This document shows positions 1 through 12,410 of a stretch of DNA of 64,000 nucleotides, one piece after another. Made by a program: the position numbers and the translations under genes. Source of the DNA: Mesostigma viride (taxonomy: Eukaryota > Streptophyta > Mesostigmatophyceae > Mesostigmatales > Mesostigmataceae); the NCBI GenBank assembly GCA_009746045.1, contig RPFO01001034.1, forward strand, positions 1 through 64,000, written 5' to 3'. Each line of letters begins with the position of its first letter. The stretch's first letter is position 1. A model generated the notes under the pieces. That model saw only the letters and a program-made list of their open reading frames with translations, ran no database searches and was not told the origin of the DNA.

Positions 1-1152
<1,152 letters not shown>

Positions 1153-1240
1153 AAGGAAGAGGCTTTGCAAGCTATAAGTAGACCAATCCCGTTGAATACA
1201 ACTGCCAAGCCGAAACATTTTGGTCTGAAGCCTCCACCCA

Positions 1241-1332
1241 TATGTAAAAAGACAATTGAATAGATCCTCGCAGAGCCCAGTTCCACTATGTAAAAAGACA
1301 ATTCATTAGATCCTCGCAGAGCCCAGTTCCAT
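1241..1332. repeat. 46-bp tandem duplication beside a splice donor
   Basis: Two nearly identical 46-bp copies begin with TATGTAAAAAGACAATT at 1241 and 1287. They sit just downstream, in transcript direction, of the minus-strand donor at 1350/1351, so this is another intron segment duplicated next to an exon boundary. Confidence 0.9.
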
Positions 1333-1350
1333 GATAGCCCCCCAGCTCAC

Positions 1351-2890
1351 CTGCTTGAAAACCCGGGTCACCTCCGGTGATGTCATGCGCAGGCTCAGGA
1401 AGCAGTTGGGCCGCTCGCGCGGCTTGTTCCCTCCGTCACCCTCCCGCCTCTCCTTCCCGTCCTTTTTCTTGTCCCTCTCCCTCTCCCTGCCCTTGCCCCT
1501 GGCAGCCTCCCCCCCGCCCGCTCTCATCCCCTCGTCGCCCTCCATGCCTCGCATCGCCATGTCTTGGCCTGCAGACTCGGCGCCAATGGCCCCCTCATCA
1601 CCCTCCCGTGAGGCCATGCCACTTAGACCAACCGACATGTGCGCCTCCGACACGCTCATGCTGGAACTGGCTGCTTGCAAATCACACTCCTCTCCCACTG
1701 CCGGGCCGACAGAGGCCTCTTGCCTCCTCGCAGCCTCCATGCCAACTACTGCTGCTTGTTTCCCCCCGGATGTTGACAAGGCCTGCGTGCCTACGGCACC
1801 TTCCAACCTTGCTGAAGCCATGCTTTTGATGCCCTCAGCCGTGCCGGACGCAAGATATCCTTGGGTCACTGTACGCACAGTCCCGCCCACAGACAAGCCT
1901 GCCCGGCTCCCGGCAGTCATTGCCACCGGTTTTGCCGCAGCGGGCTTGGAGCCGGCACCACCTGGCAGCACCTGGACCCATTCCAGCCGCACGCTGCTGG
2001 ATGCGCTGGCGCCCGCAACGAATGGGGTCAACTCTGGGGGGGGTTCACCCCCCGAGGCCCCCAGGATAGGGATCCCGGAGGCTGGCCGGCTGCTAGGGGT
2101 GGCCAGGCTGATAACTTGCACCCCGGCCAGCACAGGGGTGCTCCCATCAGTGGAGAGGGCGGGCCCCCCCGCCAGCATGTCGGCATGGCGCTGCATGACC
2201 GTCTGCAACATGAGCCAGCGGGGGTCAACGTGGGTCGACGGGGGTTCAATATGGGCCAATGTGGGTCGACGGGGGTTCAATGTAGGCCAACGTGGGTCAA
2301 TGTGAGTTGGTGTGGGCCCTATTTAGTCGCATGCATGCGCAATTGAAGCACTGGCAAATGCCCCTGGTTGTAAGGCTTTTTTTCCCCTAAATGGAACCCT
2401 GACATGCAGTGTTGGCGGGTCAACGTGCCACATTGTTTGCCTGCCGGTTGATGTGCAGTTTGACAAAATGAAGGAGGGCAAGCGTGAGCCAAAATTGGCA
2501 CGGCGAAGAGATGAGTTTAGTACGTACAAGGCATGTGGATCCCCTAGCATGGCAAGCTCGTATTACCTGCAGTTTGCGCTCCGCGAACTCGTCGGGCGCG
2601 GAGGCTAGCCCTCCCTTGAGGACATGCTCGGTACGGACCAGGGCCTCTGCATTCTGCCTTCTGCCGGGTCCCTTCTTAGACGGCCTCACTATCTCCGGGA
2701 TTTTAATGTCTGGGACGCCTTCGCTCCCGCCCGTGATTCTGACTGGCAGTCTCGTGCCTTCCTCCATACTTGTGAGGAACAAGCTAAGCGCAGCCTTGCG
2801 GTGAGGACGTGAGGCTATCTCGCGGGGCGGATACGCAATTCTGGACGTTATGCCAACGCAGAGCGGCACAAAAGATTTGATAAGCGTCAT
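1351..2890 (-). CDS. 5' exons of a tentative AKAP7-like 2H phosphoesterase gene (partial)
   Basis: Two minus-strand exons join in phase. Exon 1 is 2890 or 2767 down to 2567, with its donor after the codons for KLQ. Exon 2 is 2202 to 1351 (852 nt), starting TVMQRHAD after a CAG acceptor and ending FKQ before GTGAGC. Exon 2 is low complexity (Ala, Gly, Ser, Glu), then a basic stretch with KGRERERDKKKDGKERRE, then RPNCFLSLRMTSPEV. That last motif resembles the first beta strand of AKAP7/ASCC1-type 2H domains, which typically read PNYF-aliphatic-x-I-T-x-x-E-I. The two HxT/S catalytic motifs would lie left of the window and are not visible. The start codon is uncertain: Met at 2767 is compact, while Met at 2890 keeps the frame open. 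The family call is inference from one motif. Confidence 0.45.
2229..2308. repeat. 31-bp minisatellite in the intron of the AKAP7-like gene
   Basis: About 2.5 copies of a 31-bp unit starting GTGGGTCGACGGGGGTTCAA lie directly upstream, in transcript direction, of the acceptor at 2203. Antisense open frames across it are shadows. Confidence 0.85.
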
Positions 2891-3824
2891 CAGCTAGAAC
2901 CGAAGGGCACGATCATGTCCATAGATAGCACATGTCGGGCCAACAATGGCAGTCAGCTGAAGGGCACCAAAAATTGCATCATGATCGAGCGCATGCCCGC
3001 TGAGGTAATTGCAACCACATAAAGCCCAGCAGGCTCGGGACAAAGATGAGTAGGTAGGCAGATGCCAAACGCCGAGCTTTGCGAAGTCTAGGCCGAATTA
3101 CCGGAAAACTTCGGCAGGCAATTAGTTCCATGCTGGTTTGGCAGCAAAATATGTATATGGCTTCATGGCAGCAAGGGCACTGGGCAGTGGGCAACTGCGC
3201 GGAGGCTCACCCAATCGCCAGACATATCAAGGAGAATAGCCAGACATATAGACAGATAGCAGGCGAAGCCAACTTTCCTAAGAATGGTATACTGGCATGT
3301 CCATCATCGTGATCGATATGTCAACATGTCCTTTCGTGATACTACATGTCCTTTTAGTAAACACCACCCATTAATTTGGGATCTTCCGCGAAGGTACGAA
3401 ATCTCGTGGCATGACCAACTTTGTGCCATGACTGGCACGACGCTGCGCACCTTTTGTAGGACAGGGGTGGGAAGCTTCTTTTTTCATGACCAAGACGCGA
3501 CGAGTTCCAACTTCCAAGCTGCCGAAAAATCGCAGATACATTTCATCCATTTAGCTTGAGTAGCTCCCTTCAGTGAGCGCAGCTGTTGTTGCTCCGCCTA
3601 GCCTCACAGCAGATTAGTTTCCGAGGCGCCTACCTTCCCCGCGGTTTCTTTTGATGAAGATTTTGTCGTCGCCATGAAGCTGGATTGTACGCCAAGCTGG
3701 AACTTCTAATGCAAAGCGAATGGCATTGTGAAGTTTTCTGTCCTCGAGTAATCACATCTGCATGTGACTTTCTTAGAGGTAGATTATTATAGACAGTTAG
3801 GCGACTTTTATTTGTGCAGAAAAA
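2891..3824. other. Intergenic spacer between divergent genes
   Basis: I see no convincing coding segment. The spacer separates the 5' end of the minus-strand AKAP7-like gene from the plus-strand PDCL3 start, so it should hold both promoters. I cannot point to a TATA box or initiator with confidence. Confidence 0.5.
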
Positions 3825-6800
3825 ATGGGCGACTACCATTTCACATATAAAGATGTGCCGGGCAAGACTACACAATGGGATGATATCCAACGGAAACTGG
3901 GCAATTTGCCACCGTTGCCGGAAATAAAAAAGCCGGACCCCTGGGCGCCCACCAGCGAGCCCAGTGGCAAGGAGGTCATAGATGCGCAGGACAGTGTGAC
4001 GGGTTTGGAGGAACTAGAGGACGAATTCGAAGATGACCGTTTCTTGGAGGAGTACAGGTACGGCTGCTGGCGTCCCCCCGCCGCGTACGTCTGTCTTCTG
4101 GCTTCCTCTCTCCGGGTTAAATGATTCACCGCCGCCCCTGCTCCTTTCCCTGACGCCCACCTTGACCATTTTCCAAGGTGGATGATGGGCCGGTCATGTT
4201 TCTCTGCCATCGCTGTTTTCTGCTGAACTGTCTGTACATGGTTCCTGTCTTTCTTCTAGGCCGCACTAGCGTTTCTAAGTGGTTCCTGTCTTTGTTCTAG
4301 GCCTCGCTGGTCTTTCCTCTCGTCAGGTATATGCTTGCATGGCGGTATAAAGTGACAGTACCCATGGCAGGTATATACTTGCATGGCGGTATAAACTGAT
4401 AGTACCCGTGGCAGGTATATACTTGCATGGCGGTAAATACTGACAGCAGACAGGGCCTGCACACGAGGACACAGCTGGACACTGCATGATCCACCCTTCC
4501 CACGCACCGCTAAACCATTGCCCCAGACGCTGTTTGAACAACTTCCAACTTTTTCTGTGTCCGAGATACCTTTCTGTCTGCTCCCCCCCCCGTCGCATGC
4601 TTGCAACTGTACCAGGAAAAAGAGGATGGCCGAGTTGCAGGCGGCAGCAAGTAAGCCGCGGTTCGGCACCGTCAAGCCCATCATGGGATGCGACTTCGTC
4701 AAGGAGGTCTCCCAGATGGGTGACATCTGGGTGGTGGTCCACCTGTACAAGAACAGGTGAGCAGGTGGTGGTGGTGGTCCACCTTGGCCAAGACAGGCGG
4801 TCCATGCTGCGGGTGGTGGTCCATGTGTGCAAGAACTGGTGAGGAGGCGTGATATTACTCTTTGCCGTGGCACGAGATAGGTTGCATCGCTACAGGCCGC
4901 CGGATGCCCCATCCAAATGCCATGGCCCACCGACCTCCATGCACACACTCGACTCCCTGCACCCGTTCTTCTTCCGCTATCAAACCCACATGTGCACCCT
5001 TCTGACTTACGTGCCTGCTTCCACCCGTCCCTTTGCTTGCCTGTCCACCCGCATGCACCACCCCGTGGATTACCATCCCCACCCACCCACCCACCCACCC
5101 ACCCACCCACCCACCCACCCACCCACCCACCCACCCACCCACCCACCCACCCACCCACCCACCCACCCACCCACCCACCCACCCATCCGCCCACTCACTC
5201 TATTCTGCCCATTCCCTGGCCATCAGCTCGCCTGCGCGCGCCCCACCGACCGACTTGCCCACCTGTGCTCCTGCGTGCATGCCAGCCCCAGTGCCTCCGC
5301 TACCCACAAGCACTACCCGCATGCATGCATGATAAACCCTTGTGCCTGTTCATTGTTGCCCATTCCCCGGCCGCCAGCATCAACCCGCATCTGGTATCCA
5401 CATCCCGCTATGCCCATGCGCCACCCCCACGCATACCTGCACCCATCTGCCCGCCCGTTCCCCGTACGCAAGCATATCCGCGCACGCCCCACGGACCATC
5501 GTGCACACCTGGCACCCCCGTGTGCACTGTACCTGCTTCATAATTCGCAAGCACACCCGCAAGAGCTCCCTGACCTGCTTGCCCGCCTGCCCCCGTGCGT
5601 ACTGCCCCCATTCACCACCCAATTGGACGCACCCACCGCCCCGTCCGCCAGCATACCTGTGTGTGGCATCCACATCCCGCTATACCCATGCACCCAACGC
5701 CATGCGCCAACCCCACGCACTAACCCCTTGCATACCGTTTGCCTGACCGTGCCCTGTCCGTCAGCACACCTGCCCGTGCCCCGTCTGCCAGCATACCTGC
5801 CCGTGCCCCGCCCGCCAGCATTACCTGCGTGCGCCCCGTCCGCCACATGCGTGCGCCCCGTCCGCCAGCATACCTGCCTGCGCCCCGTCTGCCAGCATAC
5901 CTGCATGCGCCCCGCCGACTGTCTTGCCTACCTGGCCCACATTTTTAAATTTGGTTAAATATACATTCAGAAAACCTTAGTGAAGCCCCCCTGTGCTCTG
6001 CACTGCTACCAACGGCCGTCACCCATCCGCCAGCATCCCCGCGTGCGGCATCCTCGGCAGCTGCCTCGACGACGTGGCATCACGCCACCCCGACACCAAG
6101 TTCGTCAAGATCGTGTCGACCGAGTGCATACCAAACTACCCGGACGCCAACGTGCCCACCGTGCTCATCTACCATAAGGGGGACGTGGTCAACACGATCG
6201 TGGGGCTCGGCGCGTTTGGTGGCAGCCAGGCCAGCTCGGCGAGTGAGTGCCTGGTTGTGTGCGAAAGTGTTTGGCCTCGGTAGGGAGTGCTCCTCGGTTG
6301 TGAGTGTGAGAGGTGGCAGGCCAGCTCGGCAAGTGAGTGGCAGTCAAGAAAGGAATAGATTTGATGCTGAGGGGTCTCGCTCCCACGGCTTTGCAAGACA
6401 ACCCCCATGAAGGGGGCTGGCTTGCGGTAATGTTTTCTTAATGTTAGCAACCTCCCTGATACCATCTGACATTCCCTTATATAACGTATAAGAAAGTGCC
6501 ATGCCACATGTGCTCACCTCCGTTCATCCCACACCCTCCTGAACATGGCCTCAGAGGCGGACGTAAGCCATAAGGGGCTCGAGATACTGCCTACTATGGT
6601 CGGGATCTTCCATATTGTATTCCATATTATATATAGTATATAGTATATACTATATAGTATATAGTATATAGTATATAGTATATGGTCCGGATCTTCCATG
6701 GTATATCATATATACTGTATATAGTATATGCTAGGGTCCGGATCTTCAAGATTTCCGGCCTGCGCTGGTCATCACATTAACATATATAATGTCATAGCAG

Positions 6801-7587
6801 CACCATATCGCATATCGGGTAGCAGTATATCACACAGCTAGCAGTATCGTATCACATATTGGGGAGATACCCAGATGTAGAGTAGAGATGTTGGCGTAAA
6901 TGTTGTAGGGGAGCCAGCCAGGCCAGCGCCGCCAGTAAGCGTTGGCTGTTTGGAAGCGATTGACTTCGGTAGAGAGACAAACGGGCGGTCGTTGGGCCAG
7001 CTTGTATTGTAGACCGTACACGCGGGTGGCCTCTTGTTGTTACTGTTGCCAACTAAGTTCATGACACAACTGCCAACAACGTCATCCCTACCTTCCAGGA
7101 GGGTGGCCCCAACACCCATGAGGGTGGAGTCAGCTTGCTTGGGGCGTAGTTTACCAGCGGGTGCCACTCTCACCCCCAGCATAGCAAACATATGGTGGCA
7201 TCGAACACGATCACAAGGCAACCCTCTAGCCGTAGTAATGATTGTAATTCAGAATCTTTACAAGAAAAAAAAAGCGTTGAATTTGTTCCAGGGGGAGCAC
7301 TGTAACCTGTGACAACATCGGAATGACCATGCACTTGTGCATTGCCACTTGGTTTTCCTTCCCATTTCGTCCACGCTGTGCAAATCCAACCCCTACTGCA
7401 AACCCACCCGCCAGATGTCGAGTTTGTGTTGAGCAGCGCCGGCCTCAACTTCGATGGCGAGGCGGGCCAAAAGGGGGACAAGGGGGCACAGGCCGCGCTG
7501 GAACGGCTGGCCAAGGAGAAGCTCAAGGAGATTCTGGAGAAGATGGGGGACGGGCGCGGGCAGGAGGATGATGACGATGGCAGCTGA
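3825..7587 (+). CDS. PDCL3: Phosducin-like protein 3 (PDCL3/PLP2 type), four exons, complete
   Basis: Exons are 3825-4057, 4616-4756, 6034-6242 and 7415-7587. All have GT/AG borders, the phases match (2, 2, 1), and they encode 251 residues (human PDCL3 has 239). The N terminus has WDDIQRKLGNLPP and an acidic LEELEDEFEDD helix region, matching the family's Trp-Asn/Asp-Asp-Ile-x-Arg motif. Residues ~78-125 give KPRFGTVKPIMGCDFVKEV and WVVVHLYKN. Residues ~125-194 form the thioredoxin-like fold with IPACG, FVKIVSTECIPNYPDANVPT and FGG. The tail is acidic (EDDDDGS). The family acts in the cytosol as a cofactor of the CCT/TRiC chaperonin in actin and tubulin folding. That role is inferred from homology. 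Introns 2 and 3 contain decayed copies of the exon boundaries. Confidence 0.93.
5080..5184. repeat. (CCCA)n microsatellite in PDCL3 intron 2
   Basis: About 26 copies of CCCA on the plus strand. Repetitive Thr-Pro-His and Gly-Trp-Val frames come only from the repeat. The flanks (5190-5940) are a C-rich mosaic of degenerate copies of the exon 3 acceptor region, with CGCCAGCATACCTG recurring. Confidence 0.95.
6594..6745. repeat. AT-rich TATAG repeats with GGTCCGGATCTTCCAT islands
   Basis: Within PDCL3 intron 3, TATAGTATATAG-type repeats are punctuated by three related islands reading GGTC(C/G)GGATCTTC at about 6598, 6684 and 6737. They are tandem modules of roughly 50-90 bp. Confidence 0.8.
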
Positions 7588-7605
7588 GGGCATATGGTGT
7601 AGCTA

Positions 7606-7800
7606 GTGCTGGCACACGCAGTGGGCATCTGTTGCTGGCACACGCAGTGGGCATCTGTTGCTGGCACACAAAGGTGCCTGTTGCGGGCACAGAAAGTGTC
7701 CTATCAAAGGGGACGGCAATACCCTGTTGCGGGCACATGCTATGCCCTGTCACTGGCACTCCTTATGCCCTGTTGATGGCACAGACGATGACCTGGTGCT
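7606..7800. repeat. Degenerate ~31-bp tandem repeat downstream of PDCL3
   Basis: Copies of a unit containing CTGTTGCTGGCACACGCAG diverge progressively to the right, alternating CTGGCAC and GCGGGCAC. It begins about 20 bases after the PDCL3 stop and so lies in the 3' UTR or just past it. From 7800 to 8500 I see nothing I can name. Confidence 0.75.
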
Positions 7801-8507
7801 GGGCACCCTGAGGGTGTCCGGCATCAAGTTACGAAGATACATATTGCTGACTTTGCCAACTTGATGTACATAGTGATCTACCATATCCCGGGAGCTGGAT
7901 ACTCATGTACGTCATTCCAGGTACGTACGATATCGTTGCCGATTGGACCCATCCTGCCGCCGGCCACAACTGGTTGTTAGATGCTATATGTGCAACTCCC
8001 TGCAACTTTTTAGCTGATTTCCAATGGTAATTACTCATTCAATAGTTTGATATGAACCAACGCAGGCCCTAAAGGCCTAGACGGTCCAGAGTTATAGCAT
8101 GATGGCCACGTTAAGTGAGACAAAGTTCTATTAAGTGAGACAACTATTCCTGGACGCATGGCGATCCAACGTCGTGGAGGGACTAGGGTAGTTGTCTGAG
8201 AGGAAAGACGCGAAGACCGCGGGAGCCTATGTCTTCATAGTTAATCATTCATACGGTTGCTTCTTTTAGTTATTTCGTGAGATGACGTGATAGACACGTA
8301 CGGTGAACAATGGCTGTCGCTTCGTTATGAATGCTATCCCTTTAATTATCAATGAAAGAGTGATGGGTTATCAATTTAACACCTAAACCGCTAATGTGTA
8401 GCCTATTCTAATTGAAATGTAAATTCTTGATTCTTTCCTTCATCCTTGCATCTTGATGATGGTTTTGGTCGCCTGCAGGCTGCAGGGGGGGAGGGGCAGT
8501 GGCACAA

Positions 8508-8585
8508 ATATGAATGACGTATGAATGACGTATGAATGACGTATGAATGACGTATGAATGACGTATGAATGACGTATGAATGAGG
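8508..8585. repeat. 11-bp tandem repeat (TATGAATGACG)
   Basis: About seven perfect copies, followed by diverged GTATGAATG derivatives to about 8620. Each unit junction reads ATGACGTATG and so contains a TGACGT half-site like that bound by bZIP factors. No gene starts nearby, so function is not supported. Confidence 0.9.
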
Positions 8586-8719
8586 CCAATTAATGTATGA
8601 GTGGCGTATGAATGGTCAGACGCGTATGATACTCGTGTGCCGTATACGTAACAGCGCAAGCCCGCGATGTTCAGAGTACGCGCACCGCTCATGCACGAAG
8701 TATAGTGGCCCGTAAATTT

Positions 8720-9076
8720 CTTCGATGTAGTGGGCCCCCAGGAGACGGATACCGTGCTCGTCACTCGGCTACACAGGGAGCTCATCACCAAGCTGCTTCA
8801 TCTGGGCAATGCACGCATTCACATTCAGTCGGCCGCATGGATGGCAGGCCAGCCTGGCCCCATTCGAGTGACCTTCACGAGTGTTGCCAGCAAGGTGACA
8901 GTCCTACAAGCTCGAGCCATCACGTACCTGCGCTGAAGGGGCCACCCAAGCATCGACGACCTGCTCGATCTCACCAGAGCAGCTCCGCATCAAGAATGCC
9001 CTGCTAGCTACCAAGGCAGCAGCCGAAGCCAAGAGGCGTGGGGCTCGCGTCTATGTCCGTTTCGTCGGTGATCGCC
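8720..9076 (+). mobile_element. LINE ORF1-like fragment (non-LTR retrotransposon), broken
   Basis: Two reading frames joined by a frameshift read ETDTVLVTRLHRELITKLL ... PIRVTFTSVASKVTVLQAR, then DDLLDLT, then (about 8968-9066) PEQLRIKNALLATKAAAEA. This order matches the RRM-like nucleic-acid-binding ORF1 of L1-type elements: a basic helix, a V-x-F-x-S-x-x-x-K-x-x-V-L-x-A-R strand, then an LT-P-E-Q linker and an Ala/Arg helix. It is cut at 9077 by a (TTAA)n tail of another element. The assignment rests on pattern resemblance. Confidence 0.6.
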
Positions 9077-9077
9077 C

Positions 9078-9124
9078 TAATTAATTAATTAGTCTGGTGT
9101 CCCCGTTGGGGGACCACGGAGCAC
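9078..9124 (-). mobile_element. Minus-strand LINE-type 3' end: hairpin plus (TTAA)n tail
   Basis: Read on the minus strand, a stem GTGCTCC ... GGxxCAC with a G/C-rich loop (9124-9096) is followed by a TTAATTAATTAA tail (9092-9078). The same hairpin and tail occur at 9852-9903 (plus) and 10271-10190 (minus). It appears inserted into the ORF1 fragment to its left. Confidence 0.6.
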
Positions 9125-9851
9125 TACTAAATTCCCCAGTTTAAGGTATAGAGGACGTCTCCCCAAGACGTCAACAATATGTACATAGTTGTCTAGCTCA
9201 CTTCATGTATGTCCATGTGCAGCTAGTCTATAAAATATGGGCCTCATGAATGAGTGAGGCCTCGAGCTAATCTTGCACGCAAACTATAATATGCCTACCA
9301 TGCTTTTTATATTTCCTAGGACCCACAGTTGGGGGGGCGTAGTCGATCTTTGACAATGTCCGCCCAACGCACATGTCTCATGCACATCCTCGACCATATC
9401 GTGATAGAAGCCCAAGGTGTACTGGAGGGGCGGGGACCTGATGATCAACCACAAGATGTGGATCGACGCCCCCAGCGGGCTAGAATAGCAATAGCCCTAG
9501 CTTGTAACCATTGGCGTCACTGCCGCTAAGGCAGCCATGCCTAGAATGTTGCCTAGCTTTGCCAACACACCTAGTCACGTGCCGCCAACGCACGGTACAC
9601 AACCAGCCATAGCCTTAGCCTAGTCCTAGTACAGCCATGCTACGCCCTGGCTATGTTCAGATTACTTGCCCACGCTCCTTGCTATGATATGCTCACATGG
9701 GTCTTATTGCACCCACAGTTTGCCGGATCGTTAGCCTGTCCTTTTAGCTAGCCGCGCCCGATTGCAGCTGTGGCATGCCTTTGGCATGAAGGAGACTGGG
9801 GGTCTCTGCCCTTTCTCCTGTAGTGCACACACAGGGATTAAAAGCACTTCG

Positions 9852-9903
9852 GTGCTCCGTGACTCCCCAACGGGAGCACGAGTTTAATTAATTAATTAAT
9901 TAA
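9852..9903 (+). mobile_element. Plus-strand LINE-type 3' end: hairpin plus (TTAA)n tail
   Basis: GTGCTCC and GGGAGCAC arms enclose GTGACTCCCCAAC, then GAGTT and (TTAA)n. This is the near-exact reverse complement of 10216-10271, so the two together look like a terminal inverted repeat around about 310 bp. Head-to-head LINE tails explain it equally well. No reliable coding sequence remains between 9125 and 9850. Confidence 0.55.
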
Positions 9904-10189
9904 TATCGTGATAGACTCAGCATGGACATGTGCTGCCCTAGCTAGACGTGATGGGCTCACACCCGGCCGGGCAGCTAGCCTCCTGGTACGTTTGTCTGTA
10001 GTATATGGCCGGCTCAGGCAGATGGTACGCAAGGATAGATGTCAAGTAGTGATGAAGGATCGAAAAGTACCACCGGCCCGGCCGCCAAAGTCTGTGGGGG
10101 CTCCGCGTGTGACCGCGTATGGCATTCATAGCGATTCGGGCCGTGGTGCCGGCCCATGTGCAACGTACCTTTAACTAGGACCTAGATTT

Positions 10190-12275
10190 AAATAATTAAA
10201 TAATTCATTAATTAACTAACTAATTAATTAATTAATTAAACTCGTGCTCCCGTTGGGGAGTCACGGAGCATCAACCCCGATGGATGGATGGATGGAGTAC
10301 ACGCAATTATCCTACCGGTGTAGCGTGCCGACTAGGGTCGAGCCTAGCGAGCACGAGAAAGTTTGACGATCTTTCCCAGCCGCTAGCGTGTCTGGCCGAT
10401 AGGCTTGGCACGTTACTACCGGTCTAGGCTTTCTACAGGCTATCTACAAAACAGTCCTATTCTATATCTATGGTGCTCGCGCCCCTAGCTAGGGGTCGTG
10501 GCTAGCATGCCTCCCTCGTTTGGGCAAACACGCTCCTTCCCCACTGCACGGGGGGCTTGTTTTCCTCTATATCAGGACCTGGGCCCACTTGCATGGCCTT
10601 GTCCATCATCTTTTTCCAAATCACAGAGAGGCCTACTAGGCACCCCACCATGTCCTCTACTAGCTGTTCTTTGATGGTGCGGGCCTTGTGGCGTCTAACC
10701 TGGCTGGGCCCGGCTCACGTGAGGAGGTGCCGGCCCGGCGGCTGGGCGGGGCGCAGCCCTGCAGAGGGGCCACGTGAGGTGTCTACCTGGTTGGTGCGAG
10801 CTAAGTGCCCTACTAGCAGCAGGCGCCTCTGCTTGATGGTGCTGGTGATAAGTGGCATGCCGAGGGACAAGTCCTCTTTGCGAACATGGGCAGCGTATCC
10901 TACACGAAAAATTGACCGCAGCATGTTCAATGGTGACCGCGCCGTCCAACTTGCTAGCAAGGTCACTGAGCAGTGAGAGTCCACACACGTCTGCATGGGC
11001 CCCGTACGTAAGAACAGGGAGGGCCAGGACCTTAAACAGGTCCTGTTTCTCTAGCTTGCCCAAGGCTTGCGCCACAGGGCCCGGTATTGGTGTAAAGCGT
11101 GCCAGGCGAGGGAGATACGGTGGTCCACATCGGCCTCGCAGCTGGGGAGTAAGCTACCCAGCAACTTGACGCGGTCCCGATACAGGACTCGGGAGCCATC
11201 AAGGAGACAGAGGTCGGGCGACCTGGCTGCATGAGTGAGCCCAATCGCCAGAGCCTCGGTCTTCTTGCTGACCTCGAGCCCCACCACACGGGCCTCGATT
11301 GCTAGGCAGTCAAGCCACGTCTGCACGTGCTCAGTGCCCTCGAAGAGGGTGGTGTCGTCTGCATAGATGCATGATGTCCGCCAGCCGAAGTCCTCTCCGT
11401 TTCCGCCGGCCCGCCATGCCAGAAACGGTTGTCGACCTGCACCCCTGGTTCCCTACCCACGTGACAATGCGGGCCAACCGCTTGCGCGCCTGAATCATTA
11501 CGTATTCGACCACAATAATGAACAGGTAGGGCGAGAGCACGCAGCTAGCCATACGTATGCCACAATGCACCCTTCCGCGTGTAAAGGGCATGGTGGCGTG
11601 GTCCCGTAAGAAGTGCGCACCGAGGTGGTGGGCCCTTCATGCATACAAGTTGCGGATGACAGCAATAAGGGGCCGGAAGGGGGATCCGGAACAGAGCGAG
11701 GATATGTCCCACAGTGCAGGCCAGAAAACCGAATCGAAGGCTTTTATCTGAAGTCCACGTACCAGCACAAGGTGCCGGCAGAGGGGACTCACCAGGCTGG
11801 AGGCGGTGCAGTTCTTCCACGAGGCGGCGAGTATAGCGAAGATCGAACGCTTAATGTACTGTGTTGCGGCCTGGACAGAAGCCGTGCTGAGTCTCGCTGA
11901 GGTGGCCGTCCATGGCAGTGCGCAGGCGGTTCAGGATGAGCCGCATGAGCAGCTTGAGGAGCCGGGGCACTTCAAATGGATGCACACCCCTCTATAGTTG
12001 CCGGGGTCGGCGGGCGACCCCTTGTTCTTGAGCATCGTGCGAAAACGTACTGTGTTGCCAGGCCGCTGGGGGCGGTTGCGACGACAGCAGAATGCGGTTG
12101 CAGATATCGCGGAAGAGCAGCATGACACCAGTGTCCTCAAACTCGGCAGCGAGCTTCACGACCGCAGCCGGAATCTCGGAGCCTGTGGCTGCATCGTAAC
12201 TGACGCAGGCGCTGGATCGCCTCCGTGGTACCTCGCGGGAGGTGAAAGGAGGCATCTCTGACGCCCGGGTCACCG
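10190..12275 (-). mobile_element. Degenerate non-LTR retrotransposon: reverse transcriptase with 3' hairpin and (TTAA)n tail
   Basis: Minus-strand pieces in order, with several frameshifts, match LINE reverse transcriptase. They are GSEIPAAVVKLAAEFEDTG at about 12200, then MLKNKGSPADPGNYRGVCIH (palm entry motif, about 12030), then GIRMASCVLSPYLFIIVVEY (about 11550). LRLADIMHLCRR follows, where the YADD box would be and is decayed. Downstream lie KKTEALAIG, DRVKLLGSLLPSCEADVDHR (about 11150) and LALPVLTYGA (about 11010). The 3' side runs to the hairpin at 10271-10244 and a (TTAA)n tail down to about 10190. Frameshifts and the lost YADD show it is dead. An RTE-like or related clade is likely but not decided. 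Confidence 0.85.
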
Positions 12276-12410
12276 AGCGGGCCGGTCAGCGGGTGGACTA
12301 GGCCTGTAGTCCGCCGGCCGCTGACCTGGGCGGGGCCGGGGGCCCGGCTGGACCTAGATAGCTTACACTGATCATCCATTCCATCCCATGTTCCCCTCCC
12401 ACTGAGGACT

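Noticed and set aside
9846-10272. DNA transposon with ~50-bp terminal inverted repeats
   Set aside because: The same hairpin and tail occur singly and at the 3' end of the RT relic, so opposed LINE ends explain it better.
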